From an uncultured Bacilli bacterium (GTDB lineage: Bacteria > Bacillota_I > Bacilli_A > RFN20 > CAG-826): 64,000 nucleotides of DNA. Made by a program: the position numbers and the translations under genes. This document shows positions 41,391-49,033 of this stretch, piece by piece; position 1 is the first letter of the stretch; each line of letters starts with the position of its first letter. Where the stretch lies: contig CALVUI010000001.1 in NCBI GenBank assembly GCA_944363565.1, forward strand, positions 186,001 to 250,000, written 5' to 3'. Under the pieces are notes generated by a model. That model was not told where the DNA came from. It did no database searches and worked only from the letters and a program-made list of their open reading frames with translations.

Positions 41391-43301
41391 CTAGAACCTC
41401 ATCTTTTTGTCGATGTGTTCCTTGAAGAGTTTCAGGAACTCGTCCTTTTTGAGGGTGATTTGCTCCTTGGTCCCGTAGACCCGGTAGGTGAGGGCCCCTT
41501 CCTCTTTTTCCTTGTCTCCGACCACGATGGCGTAGGGGATCTTCTCGATCTGGGTGTTGCGGAGGCGGTAGCCGAGCTTCTCGTTGGAATCATCGAGCTC
41601 GATCCGATAGCCGATGGCTTCCATTTCCTTTTGGACCGCTTTGGCGTAGTCGTCATGGATCGAGGGATTGACCGGGAGGATTCGGGCTTGGATCGGGGCG
41701 AGCCACGTCGGGAAGGCCCCGCCGTAGTTTTCGGTGATGATCCCGATGAAGCGTTCGATGGAGCCGAAGACCACGCGGTGGAGCATGACCGGTTCCTTCC
41801 TTTCCCCGTTTTCGGCCACGTAGTAGCAGCCGAAGCGGTGGGGGAGGTTGAGGTCAAGCTGGATGGTCCCGCATTGCCAGGTCCGGCCCATGCAGTCCTT
41901 GAGCTTGAAGTCGAGCTTCGGTCCGTAGAAGGCCCCGTCGCCCGGGTTGATGGTGAAGTCGCGGCCCGAATCGCGGCAGGCCTTGGCCAAGGCGGCCTCG
42001 GCCTTGTCCCAGAATTCGACGGTCCCGATGAAGTCCTTCTCGGGTCTGGTTGAGAGGACGATCTTGTAGTCGAGGCCGAAGACGGCGTAGACCTCGTCGA
42101 AGAGGGCCATGATGTTCCGGACCTCGTCCTCGATCATGTCTTCGGAGATGAAGATGTGGGAATCGTCCTGGGTGAAGGCCCGGACCCGGAAGAGGCCGTT
42201 GAGGGCCCCGCTGGCTTCGTGACGGTGGACGTGGCCGAGTTCGGCCAGCCGAAGGGGTAGGTCGCGGTAGGAATGGGAGGTGGCATTGTAGACCAACATG
42301 GCCCCGGGGCAGTTCATCGGCTTGATGGCGAATTCCTTGTCGTCGATCTTGGTGACGTACATGTTTTCCTTGTAGTGGTCCCAGTGCCCGGAGGTCAGCC
42401 ACAGTTCCTTGCTGAGCATGGTCGGGGTTTCGATTTCCTGGTAGCCGTAACGGCGATGGACCTCGTGCCAATAGTCGAGGAGGGCGTTCTTCAGTAGCAT
42501 CCCCTTGGGCAAGAAGAAGGGGAAGCCCGGCCCGTAGTCGCTGATCATGAATAGACCGAGCTGGCGTCCTAACTTACGGTGGTCGCTTTCCTTGCGCTTT
42601 TCCAAGATGGCGAGGTGTTCCTCGAGCTTTTCCTTGCTTTCGAAGCAGGTCCCGTAGATCCGGGTCAGTTGCTTGTTCTTCGAGTCGCCACGCCAATAGG
42701 CCCCGGCCAAATTCAGAAGCTTGAAGTGCTTGAGGTGGCCGGTCGAGGGGACGTGGGGGCCGCGGCAGAGGTCGGCGAAGTCCCCTTGGGAGTAGTAGGA
42801 GATGGCCTCGCCCTTATCGGCGTGTTCCTTGATCAATTCGACCTTGTAGTGGTTGTCCTTGAAGACCTCGAGGGCTTCCTCGGGGCTGGCCTCATGACGG
42901 ACGATCTTCTCGTCGAGTTTGCTGAGACGCCGCATCTCCTCTTCGATCTTAGGGAAGTCGGCATCGGTGATGGCATCCTCGCCGAAGTCGATGTCGTAAT
43001 AGAAGCCTTCCTCGATGGCCGGCCCGAAGCCGAACAAAGCCTTGGGGTAGAGGTGGTGGATGGCTTCCGCCAAAAGGTGGGAGCAACTATGGTTGAGGAT
43101 CTCGAAGCCTTCCGGGGAATCGGGGAAGACGAATTCGAGCGTCGCTCCGTCTTCCACCTTGGACGCGAGGTCCTTCAAGGTCCCGTTTTCCTTCATGGCG
43201 ATGGCCTTCGAACGGTTCTCGACCCCCAGTTCCTTGAGAGTCACGAAGCCATTGGCCCCGTCGCTGATCTGATGCTTTTGGCCGTCATAGATAACTTCCA
43301 T
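41391..43301 (-). CDS. thrS: Threonyl-tRNA synthetase
   Basis: Seen: 636 residues: N-terminal TGS domain, SAD editing domain with SCSHLLAEAIHHLYP, class II core (MNCPGAMLVYNATSHSYRDLPLRLAELGHVHRHE in part) and the C-terminal anticodon domain. Known: charges tRNA-Thr, zinc-dependent, clears Ser-tRNA-Thr. A T-box leader precedes it, so its expression follows uncharged tRNA-Thr. Typical length. Confidence 0.97.
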   Translation of the reverse strand: MEVIYDGQKHQISDGANGFVTLKELGVENRSKAIAMKENGTLKDLASKVEDGATLEFVFPDSPEGFEILNHSCSHLLAEAIHHLYPKALFGFGPAIEEGFYYDIDFGEDAITDADFPKIEEEMRRLSKLDEKIVRHEASPEEALEVFKDNHYKVELIKEHADKGEAISYYSQGDFADLCRGPHVPSTGHLKHFKLLNLAGAYWRGDSKNKQLTRIYGTCFESKEKLEEHLAILEKRKESDHRKLGRQLGLFMISDYGPGFPFFLPKGMLLKNALLDYWHEVHRRYGYQEIETPTMLSKELWLTSGHWDHYKENMYVTKIDDKEFAIKPMNCPGAMLVYNATSHSYRDLPLRLAELGHVHRHEASGALNGLFRVRAFTQDDSHIFISEDMIEDEVRNIMALFDEVYAVFGLDYKIVLSTRPEKDFIGTVEFWDKAEAALAKACRDSGRDFTINPGDGAFYGPKLDFKLKDCMGRTWQCGTIQLDLNLPHRFGCYYVAENGERKEPVMLHRVVFGSIERFIGIITENYGGAFPTWLAPIQARILPVNPSIHDDYAKAVQKEMEAIGYRIELDDSNEKLGYRLRNTQIEKIPYAIVVGDKEKEEGALTYRVYGTKEQITLKKDEFLKLFKEHIDKKMRF

Positions 43302-43464
43302 GTTCCTTCTCCTAAAAAATAAAAGGCGGGCAAGGGCGCCATCGGCGCGGTCCCACCTTGCTTCGTCCTAGTTAGGACGCACTCTTTCCCTTAACGCAGG
43401 AGGCGCCCGGCATTGCCCGGGAGGCTCCGGAGCGGTACCCCCTATCGGGGACTCCTTCTAAGCC
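43302..43464 (-). ncRNA. T-box riboswitch of thrS
   Basis: On the minus strand the T-box sequence AAGGTGGGACCGCG (43346-43359) differs from the consensus AGGGTGGNACCGCG at one base. A small stem GTCCTA-AC-TAGGAC precedes it, and a long terminator hairpin with TTTT follows (43321-43357). An ACC triplet in GGTACCGCTC of the upstream stem could be the Thr specifier. Known: T-boxes sense uncharged tRNA and choose antitermination. The leader is short (about 163 nt). Confidence 0.93.
43321..43357 (-). terminator. Terminator hairpin of the thrS T-box
   Basis: GGTGGG pairs with CCCGCC (one G-T pair) around an inner GCGCC-GAT-GGCGC stem, followed by TTTT. It competes with the antiterminator containing the T-box bases. 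Confidence 0.85.
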
Positions 43465-43470
43465 GCCTCA

Positions 43471-43498
43471 ATGATAGTGCAACCTTGCCAACATGCAA
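43471..43498 (-). promoter_or_regulatory. Promoter of thrS
   Basis: Minus strand TTGCAT (43493-43498), 16 bp spacer, TATCAT (43471-43476). Confidence 0.6.
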
Positions 43499-43499
43499 G

Positions 43500-43523
43500 C
43501 AAAAGAAAAGGGGCTAGGCCCCT
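43500..43523 (-). terminator. Terminator of pfkA-pyk-ROK operon
   Basis: AGGGGC-TAG-GCCCCT hairpin overlapping the stop codon of the ROK gene, followed on the minus strand by TTTTCTTTTG. Confidence 0.85.
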
Positions 43524-44358
43524 ATCCTTGGATGTTTTGGAAGGCGAGGACCGCCCCGCCTTGGAGGCCGGCCTCTTCCTTGAAGGAGCAGAGGCGGATG
43601 TCGGTCCCGGGTGTCAGTTCCTTGAGACGTTCCAAGAAGCAGTCGCTGCTTTTGGTGACCCCGCCGGTCAGGGCGAAGACCTCCGGTTCATAGTCCTTCT
43701 GGACCATGTTGAAGAAGGAGGCCAGCAGTTTTACCCAGTCTTCGAGGACCTCGGCCGCCAGGTTGTCGCCCTTGCGGTATAAGGCGAAGAGGTCCTTGGC
43801 CCCTTCGATCTCGAGGCCGTGTTTCTTGGCGACCCGGACGATGCCGCCGCCCGAACCGTACTTCTCGAATTCGATGTAGCGTCCATCGTAGAGGAAGACC
43901 GAGTGGCCGACCTCATAGGAGGTCTCCCGGAGTTTGCCTCCGACGGTGAGGGCCCCGCCGACCCCGGTCGAGACGGTGACGAAATAGAGGGAAGAGGCTC
44001 CCTTGTAGGCCCCGAGGTTGGCCTCGGCCAAGGCGGCGATCTCGGCGTCGTTGGCAATATGGGCCGGGAGGCCGTAGGTTTGGCTTAGAAAGGCGGCCAG
44101 GGGAATGTCGGATATCCCGACGTTGGGGAGGGCATAGACGTAGCCGTCCTTCCTCACCCTTCCGGGAACCCCGCCTCCGATGGCCTTGAGCCCTTCGAGG
44201 GAGCCGAGGCCTTCGATCGTCTTTTTGACATTGTCCAAAAATTTCTCTTTGGAGTCACGGACGGTCGGAAGAACCGAGGTCTTCAAAATCCGGTGTTCTT
44301 CGTCGACGATGGCGGCCCTGGTATTGGTGCCGCCGATATCGAGGGAGAGGACTTTCAT
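43522..44358 (-). CDS. ROK-family sugar kinase, probable glucokinase, without zinc motif
   Basis: Seen: 278 residues: ATP loop LSLDIGGTNTRAA, IGGGVPGRV, catalytic NDAEIAALAE and TVSTGVGGALTVGG, YEVGH. Known: ROK glucokinases carry a zinc motif CxCGxxGCxE; here the aligned segment is LYDGRYIEFEKYGSGGG with no cysteine. It starts on the pyk stop (TGATG), in one operon with pfkA and pyk, which favours glucose or another glycolytic sugar as substrate. Longer in-frame starts lie inside pyk and are rejected. Confidence 0.85.
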   Translation of the reverse strand: MKVLSLDIGGTNTRAAIVDEEHRILKTSVLPTVRDSKEKFLDNVKKTIEGLGSLEGLKAIGGGVPGRVRKDGYVYALPNVGISDIPLAAFLSQTYGLPAHIANDAEIAALAEANLGAYKGASSLYFVTVSTGVGGALTVGGKLRETSYEVGHSVFLYDGRYIEFEKYGSGGGIVRVAKKHGLEIEGAKDLFALYRKGDNLAAEVLEDWVKLLASFFNMVQKDYEPEVFALTGGVTKSSDCFLERLKELTPGTDIRLCSFKEEAGLQGGAVLAFQNIQG

Positions 44359-45815
44359 CAGTCGAGCTCCCGGACGTCGTTGACGTTGACGATCCGCATG
44401 AAGTTGGTCTTGCCCGCGCCTGTCGGGGTGCCACCGGCGATGATGATCGGGGTGCCACTGGGATAGCCCATGTCGCGGGCGATCTTGAGGGCCAAGACTT
44501 CCATCTCCTCGATGAAGTCCGGCATCGGGGTCTTGATGAGGACCGGGTAGAGGCCCCATTGGAAGGCGCTCCTGAGGGCCACGGTTCGGTTATTGGTGAC
44601 CGAGACGATGGGGCAGCAGGGACGGGCCTTCGAAATCCTCGAAGACGACTTCCCGGTCACCGTGAAGTTCACGATGAGCTTGGCTCCGATGAGGAGGGCC
44701 GTATTGGCGATGGAGTTGGCGATGGCGTCGTTGTTCTCCATGTAGGAGGTGTCGTAGGCTTCCTTGGCCAAGGCCTCGTAGTTGAGGTACTTCTCCATGG
44801 TGGCGGCGATCTTGGCCTGCATGGTCACGGCTTCGACCGGGTATTGGCCGGAGGCGCTTTCGGCGCTCAGCATCACGCAGTCGCTGCTTTCGTCGATGGC
44901 GGTGGCCACGTCGCTGACCTCGGCCCTGGTGGGGCGGGGATGGGTGACCATCGAATCGAGCATCTGGGTGGCGGTGATGACGGGCTTGCCCATCTGACGG
45001 CAGAGCTTGATGATCCGCTTCTGGACCACCGGGACCTGCTCGGGCGGGATCTCGTCACCGAGGTCGCCGCGGGCCACCATGATCCCGTCGGCCGCCTTGA
45101 CGATGTCGTTGATCTTGTTGACCCCTTCCGGGTTTTCGATTTTGGCGAAGACCGGGATGTCGGGCTTCCCGTATTTTTTGAGGACCTCCTTGATGGCCAG
45201 AATGTCTTCGGGCCGCCTGGTGAAGGAGGCGAAGATGCAGTCGACGTCCTGCTCGCAGCCGAACTTCAAATCGAGTTCGTCCTGGGGGCTGATGAAGGGC
45301 ATTGAAAGGGCGGTGGAGGGGGCATTGACCCCCTTCTGATCCTTGATCGGGTGGGTGTTCATGGCCTTGCAGACCAGTTCCCGCTTCGATTCGTCCTTGT
45401 CGATGACCTTGAGTTCGAGGTTCCCGTCGTCGATGAGAATCGAATCACCTTCCTTGCAGTCGTCGTAAAGGCCGGCGTAGCTGATGCCGATCCTCTCGTG
45501 GGTCCCCTTGATGTCCTTGCCCATGGCCAGGCGGATGATGTCACCGGTCTTGACCTCGACCTTCCCGCCTTCCATGTGGCCGGTCCTGATCTCCGGCCCC
45601 TTGGTGTCGAGGGCGACCGGGATGTAGATCCCTTCCTTCTCGAGCTTGCGGGCGATGGCGATCTTGCGGCCCTGTTCCTCGTGGGTGCCGTGGCTGAAAT
45701 TGATCCGCATGACGTTCATGCCGGCCCCGTAGAGGCGCCGGACCATTTCTTCGTTGTCACTGGCCGGACCGATGGTGCAGACGATCTTCGTCTTCTTGGT
45801 TGTGACTAATAACAT
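44358..45815 (-). CDS. pyk: Pyruvate kinase
   Basis: Seen: 485 residues: TKIVCTIGPAS start, MRINFSHGTHEEQG, ALDTKGPEIRTG, metal site KIENPEGVNKIND, VARGDLGDE and the TATQMLDSM segment. Known: converts PEP and ADP to pyruvate and ATP. No extra C-terminal PEP-utiliser domain, unlike Bacillus (about 585 residues). Starts 15 nt after pfkA with GGAGGT. Confidence 0.97.
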   Translation of the reverse strand: MLLVTTKKTKIVCTIGPASDNEEMVRRLYGAGMNVMRINFSHGTHEEQGRKIAIARKLEKEGIYIPVALDTKGPEIRTGHMEGGKVEVKTGDIIRLAMGKDIKGTHERIGISYAGLYDDCKEGDSILIDDGNLELKVIDKDESKRELVCKAMNTHPIKDQKGVNAPSTALSMPFISPQDELDLKFGCEQDVDCIFASFTRRPEDILAIKEVLKKYGKPDIPVFAKIENPEGVNKINDIVKAADGIMVARGDLGDEIPPEQVPVVQKRIIKLCRQMGKPVITATQMLDSMVTHPRPTRAEVSDVATAIDESSDCVMLSAESASGQYPVEAVTMQAKIAATMEKYLNYEALAKEAYDTSYMENNDAIANSIANTALLIGAKLIVNFTVTGKSSSRISKARPCCPIVSVTNNRTVALRSAFQWGLYPVLIKTPMPDFIEEMEVLALKIARDMGYPSGTPIIIAGGTPTGAGKTNFMRIVNVNDVRELD

Positions 45816-45830
45816 GGGTGACCTCCGGGC

Positions 45831-46799
45831 TTAGCCGTTGAGGATGTCGATGAGGCGAAGCATGGAAACATGCTTGTCGCGGGGGAGGGCCAAGGCCTCG
45901 TAGATGTCGTAGCTGACGATCTTGTTGTTGACCAAACCAATGCAGAGACCGCCTTTTCCGTCGAGCAGGCAGTCCACGGCATAGGCCCCCATCCGGGCCG
46001 CCAGGATGCGGTCGAAGGCACTCGGGGCCCCGCCGCGTTGGACATGGCCCAAAACGTCGTAGCGGGTATCAAAGCCCGTCTCCCGTCCGACCCGTTCGGC
46101 GAAGGCCTTGAGGTCGGGGAAGAGCTTCTCGCTGACCAAGACGATGGCCCGCTTGTTCTCGTCCTTTTCCCGCATGGTCCTGAGGGTCTTCATGATTTCT
46201 TCCTCGGGGATCGGGTGGTCGGGGGTGATGATCATCTCGGCCCCTTCGGCCAAGCCGCTATAGAGGGCGAGGTCCCCGCAGTGGTTCCCCATCACTTCGA
46301 TGATGGAGCAGCGGCTATGGCTCTCGGTCGTGTCGCGGATCTTGTCGACGCAGTCGCAGATGGTATTGAGGCAGGTATCGAAACCGATCGTATAGTCGGT
46401 CGAGGCGATGTCGTTGTCGATGGTGCCGGGAAGGCCGATGCAGTTGATGCCCATCTCGGTCAGCTTCTTGGCCCCCATGTAGGAGCCGTCGCCACCGATG
46501 ACGACGAGGGCTTCGATCCCGTACTTCTTGAGCTGCTCGATGCCTTTCATCCGGACCTCGGGTTCCTTGAATTCCCTAAGGCGCGCCGTCCGCAAAATGG
46601 TCCCGCCGCGGTTGACGATGTCGGAAACGGACTTCCGGTCCATCTTCACGATGTTCCCTTCGACGAGGCCCCGGTAGCCGTCGTAGATCCCATAGACCTC
46701 GAGCCCATAGCGGAGCCCGGCCCGGACCACGGCCCGGATGGCGTTGTTCATGCCGGGCGAATCGCCGCCCGAAGTAAGGATACCGATTTTCTGTATCAT
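45831..46799 (-). CDS. pfkA: ATP-dependent 6-phosphofructokinase
   Basis: Seen: 322 residues: ILTSGGDSPGMNNAIR, GGDGSYMGA, catalytic GTIDNDIASTDYTIGFDT and HVQRGGAPSAFDR. GGDGS indicates ATP rather than pyrophosphate use. Known: commits fructose-6-phosphate to glycolysis; allosteric tetramer. Heads the pfkA-pyk-ROK operon. Confidence 0.97.
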   Translation of the reverse strand: MIQKIGILTSGGDSPGMNNAIRAVVRAGLRYGLEVYGIYDGYRGLVEGNIVKMDRKSVSDIVNRGGTILRTARLREFKEPEVRMKGIEQLKKYGIEALVVIGGDGSYMGAKKLTEMGINCIGLPGTIDNDIASTDYTIGFDTCLNTICDCVDKIRDTTESHSRCSIIEVMGNHCGDLALYSGLAEGAEMIITPDHPIPEEEIMKTLRTMREKDENKRAIVLVSEKLFPDLKAFAERVGRETGFDTRYDVLGHVQRGGAPSAFDRILAARMGAYAVDCLLDGKGGLCIGLVNNKIVSYDIYEALALPRDKHVSMLRLIDILNG

Positions 46800-46827
46800 A
46801 TTTGGATTTCCCTTTTCTTTCCCGATG

Positions 46828-46833
46828 ATTATA
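46828..46833 (-). promoter_or_regulatory. -10 of pfkA-pyk-ROK operon
   Basis: Perfect TATAAT on the minus strand, 28 bp before the ATG; TTGCAA lies 15 bp further up. Leader of about 22 nt with AAGGGA. Confidence 0.6.
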
Positions 46834-46916
46834 AATCATCCTTGGCCCTTGCAACATAGGAGAGCGAGGTTAGGTCCCTTCATTTTCACTGGCCTTTCTA
46901 GATAGGGCCCGCGGCG

Positions 46917-46925
46917 TGCTAGAAT
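46917..46925 (+). promoter_or_regulatory. Extended -10 of dnaB-dnaI, leaderless layout
   Basis: TGC-TAGAAT ends exactly 6 nt before the GTG of dnaB; transcription is expected to begin on that G. Confidence 0.65.
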
Positions 46926-46931
46926 CAGCGC

Positions 46932-48122
46932 GTGAAAACCTTTGCCCCCTCCGATATCTACGCCGTCAAGGCCGCCCTTCCCTATGGCGATCCCCTTTCC
47001 CTAAGGGCCATCGTCCTCGTCCTCGGGCCCCAGCCGACCGGCCTCTACCTTTATCTATCGGCCCTGCCGAAGGATCGGAACCGGAGCTTCGCCCTTACCT
47101 ACGAAGAAAGCGGCCTCCAGCCCCTCCAGTTCTCGAGTAGTCTCGAGGACCTCGAACTCGCGGGATTGGTCCGGGTCTACAAGGGACCCCATGTCGAACA
47201 ATCCGATATCTATTGCTTGGTCCTTTCACCCAACCAGGACCTTGCCTCCTTGCTCGTCGATCCTTTGTTTTTGGAAACGGCCAAAAGGAAGGGGCGTCTG
47301 AAGGCCCTGAAGCCCTATTTCGACCTCGTCAAGGAAAAGGTCTTGGACCACGGTTATCTAGAAGTAACCGCCTCCTATGAGGAAGGGGAGGAGGAACTCC
47401 TCGCCGTTCCAGATTCCAAGAAGGAGAGCCCCCTCTTCTCACGGGCGGCCTTCAGGACGCGTCTGGAGGAAGACGGAATCGAATTCCCCCTCCTTTCGGA
47501 AAAGGAAATCCGCCGCCTCGAAGAGAAGGTGGTGCGCCTCTATCCCCTGAGCGAAGAAAGCTTTGCCGACCTCGTGGCCAAGCACCTCGACAAAAACGCC
47601 CCCTTGGGGAGCCGGGTCGATTTCGCTTCCCTTTTGGAAGAGGCCAAGGCCGAGGCTTCCTATAGCCATCTCAGGAAGAAGGACGCGCCCAAAAAGGGTC
47701 TCGATATCCTCTCGAAGATGAAAGACATGACGGCCGAAGAATATCTGAAATCCCTGCAAAAAGGCAACAAACCGGCCTATAGTGACACGAAACTCATCCA
47801 AAGCCTCCGGGAAATGGGCTTGAGGGACGAGGAAATCAACGCCCTCGTCTATTACACCATCTACACCAAGGACGGGGCTCTGCCCACCAATTACGTCGAA
47901 AAGGTGGCCGCCACCCTGGTGAGGCTCGATGTCAAGGGGGCCGACGGGGTCCTCGATTACCTAGCGGAAGTCGCCCACCGCTCGAAGAAGAAAAAAGGAG
48001 AGAAGGCGGTCGAGGTTTCCTATGAGACCGCCGCCCCGAAGACGGAAAGCAAGGAGGAAGAGGAAGACGAGGAGGAGATCGACGTCTCCGCCCTCATCGA
48101 TAGCCTCGGCAAGAAGAAATGA
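46932..48122 (+). CDS. dnaB: DnaB/DnaD-like replication initiation protein (Bacillota DnaB)
   Basis: Seen: 396 residues from GTG. The N-terminal third is winged-helix-like (LRAIVLVLGPQPTGLYLYLSAL, EDLELAGLVRVYKG), and a DnaB_2/DnaD C-terminal domain is present (about 255-345: MTAEEYLKSLQKGNKPAYSD, LREMGLRDEEINALVYY). It ends in an acidic tail (KEEEEDEEEIDV). Known: Bacillota DnaB helps load the helicase at oriC and restart sites; it is unrelated to E. coli DnaB helicase. It overlaps dnaI by 4 nt as in Bacillus. Confidence 0.88.
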   Translation: MKTFAPSDIYAVKAALPYGDPLSLRAIVLVLGPQPTGLYLYLSALPKDRNRSFALTYEESGLQPLQFSSSLEDLELAGLVRVYKGPHVEQSDIYCLVLSPNQDLASLLVDPLFLETAKRKGRLKALKPYFDLVKEKVLDHGYLEVTASYEEGEEELLAVPDSKKESPLFSRAAFRTRLEEDGIEFPLLSEKEIRRLEEKVVRLYPLSEESFADLVAKHLDKNAPLGSRVDFASLLEEAKAEASYSHLRKKDAPKKGLDILSKMKDMTAEEYLKSLQKGNKPAYSDTKLIQSLREMGLRDEEINALVYYTIYTKDGALPTNYVEKVAATLVRLDVKGADGVLDYLAEVAHRSKKKKGEKAVEVSYETAAPKTESKEEEEDEEEIDVSALIDSLGKKK

Positions 48123-49033
48123 AAAGTTTGGAAAAATACGATCTCAGTGCCTTCGAAAGCGGGGAAAACCTCGGGGAAGAGGAGTATCTCCGGCAAATCA
48201 AGGAAGACAAGGCGACCCTAGCCTGGATCAAGTCCCTCGGCCTCACGGTCCGCCAGGTCAAGGACAACCTCGGGAAGATCATTTCCTACATGGAAGACCG
48301 CAAAACCTGCCTCAATTGCCCGGGTTTGGAGAATTGCCCCAAGGACAACCCCGGCTATGACCTCGATTTCTATTTGGCCCCCTCGGGTTATTTGGAACGG
48401 ACCCTCGGCCCCTGCCCCTTGGCGGCCCAGGAATCCTCTTTGTCTTCTCGCTTCCTCTACCGCGACTACGGGGAGGAATACCGACACGCCGACCTCGGAG
48501 CCGAGGAATGGAAGGCCCCGGGGAGGCGGAAGCTCCTCAAGGCCCTGACCGAGGGCCTATCCGGGAAGGGCCAGCCCTTCGTCTACCTAAGCGGTCAAGG
48601 AGGCAGCGGCCGTACGTATCTCGCGGCCGCCTTCCTGAACTCGGTGGTCCTTAGGCAGGACAAGACCGCGGCCTTCGTTTCCTGTCCCAGGCGGATGGGG
48701 GAATTCAGTTCCTTGTATTTTTCGAACCGCGGCGAATTCGAGGCCATCCTGAGGCGCTTGAGTGCCATCGAGGTCCTCTGCCTCGACGATTTCGGGAGCG
48801 AATACATCACCGACATCCTGCGCGATGCCTTCTATGTACCCCTTCTGGGCGGAAGGAAGGAAAAAGGAAAACTGACGGTCTTCACCAGCGACTACCCCCT
48901 CGAAGAAGTTTCCTCGATCTATGCCGGGAAGGGCCCGAGGGCCAAGGGCCTTCACTTCCAAAACCTCATCGCCGACTCGGCCGCGGAAATCAGCCTCAGC
49001 CGCAGCGTCGCCTCTTTGGCCTCTCAGAGGTAG
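48119..49033 (+). CDS. dnaI: DnaI helicase loader with Walker A Lys replaced by Arg
   Basis: Seen: 304 residues. N-terminal zinc-type cysteines (C64, C67, C73 and C99), then an AAA+ domain: GQGGSGRTYL with Arg165 where the P-loop Lys should be, Walker B VLCLDDFGSE, and a C-terminal sensor region (TVFTSDYPLEE). Known: DnaI loads DnaC-type helicase with ATP-dependent help from DnaB and DnaD; Lys is nearly universal in Walker A. The codon is CGT, so more than one base differs from AAA/AAG. Inference: weak or altered ATP use. Its 3-prime end overlaps the convergent mutM-coaE by 10 bp. Confidence 0.9.
   Translation: MKSLEKYDLSAFESGENLGEEEYLRQIKEDKATLAWIKSLGLTVRQVKDNLGKIISYMEDRKTCLNCPGLENCPKDNPGYDLDFYLAPSGYLERTLGPCPLAAQESSLSSRFLYRDYGEEYRHADLGAEEWKAPGRRKLLKALTEGLSGKGQPFVYLSGQGGSGRTYLAAAFLNSVVLRQDKTAAFVSCPRRMGEFSSLYFSNRGEFEAILRRLSAIEVLCLDDFGSEYITDILRDAFYVPLLGGRKEKGKLTVFTSDYPLEEVSSIYAGKGPRAKGLHFQNLIADSAAEISLSRSVASLASQR

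Noticed and set aside
48056-48120. Acidic repeat at the end of dnaB as a sign of a frame error
   Set aside because: The run of Glu/Asp codons is in frame and ends with the normal 4 nt overlap into dnaI; acidic tails are common.
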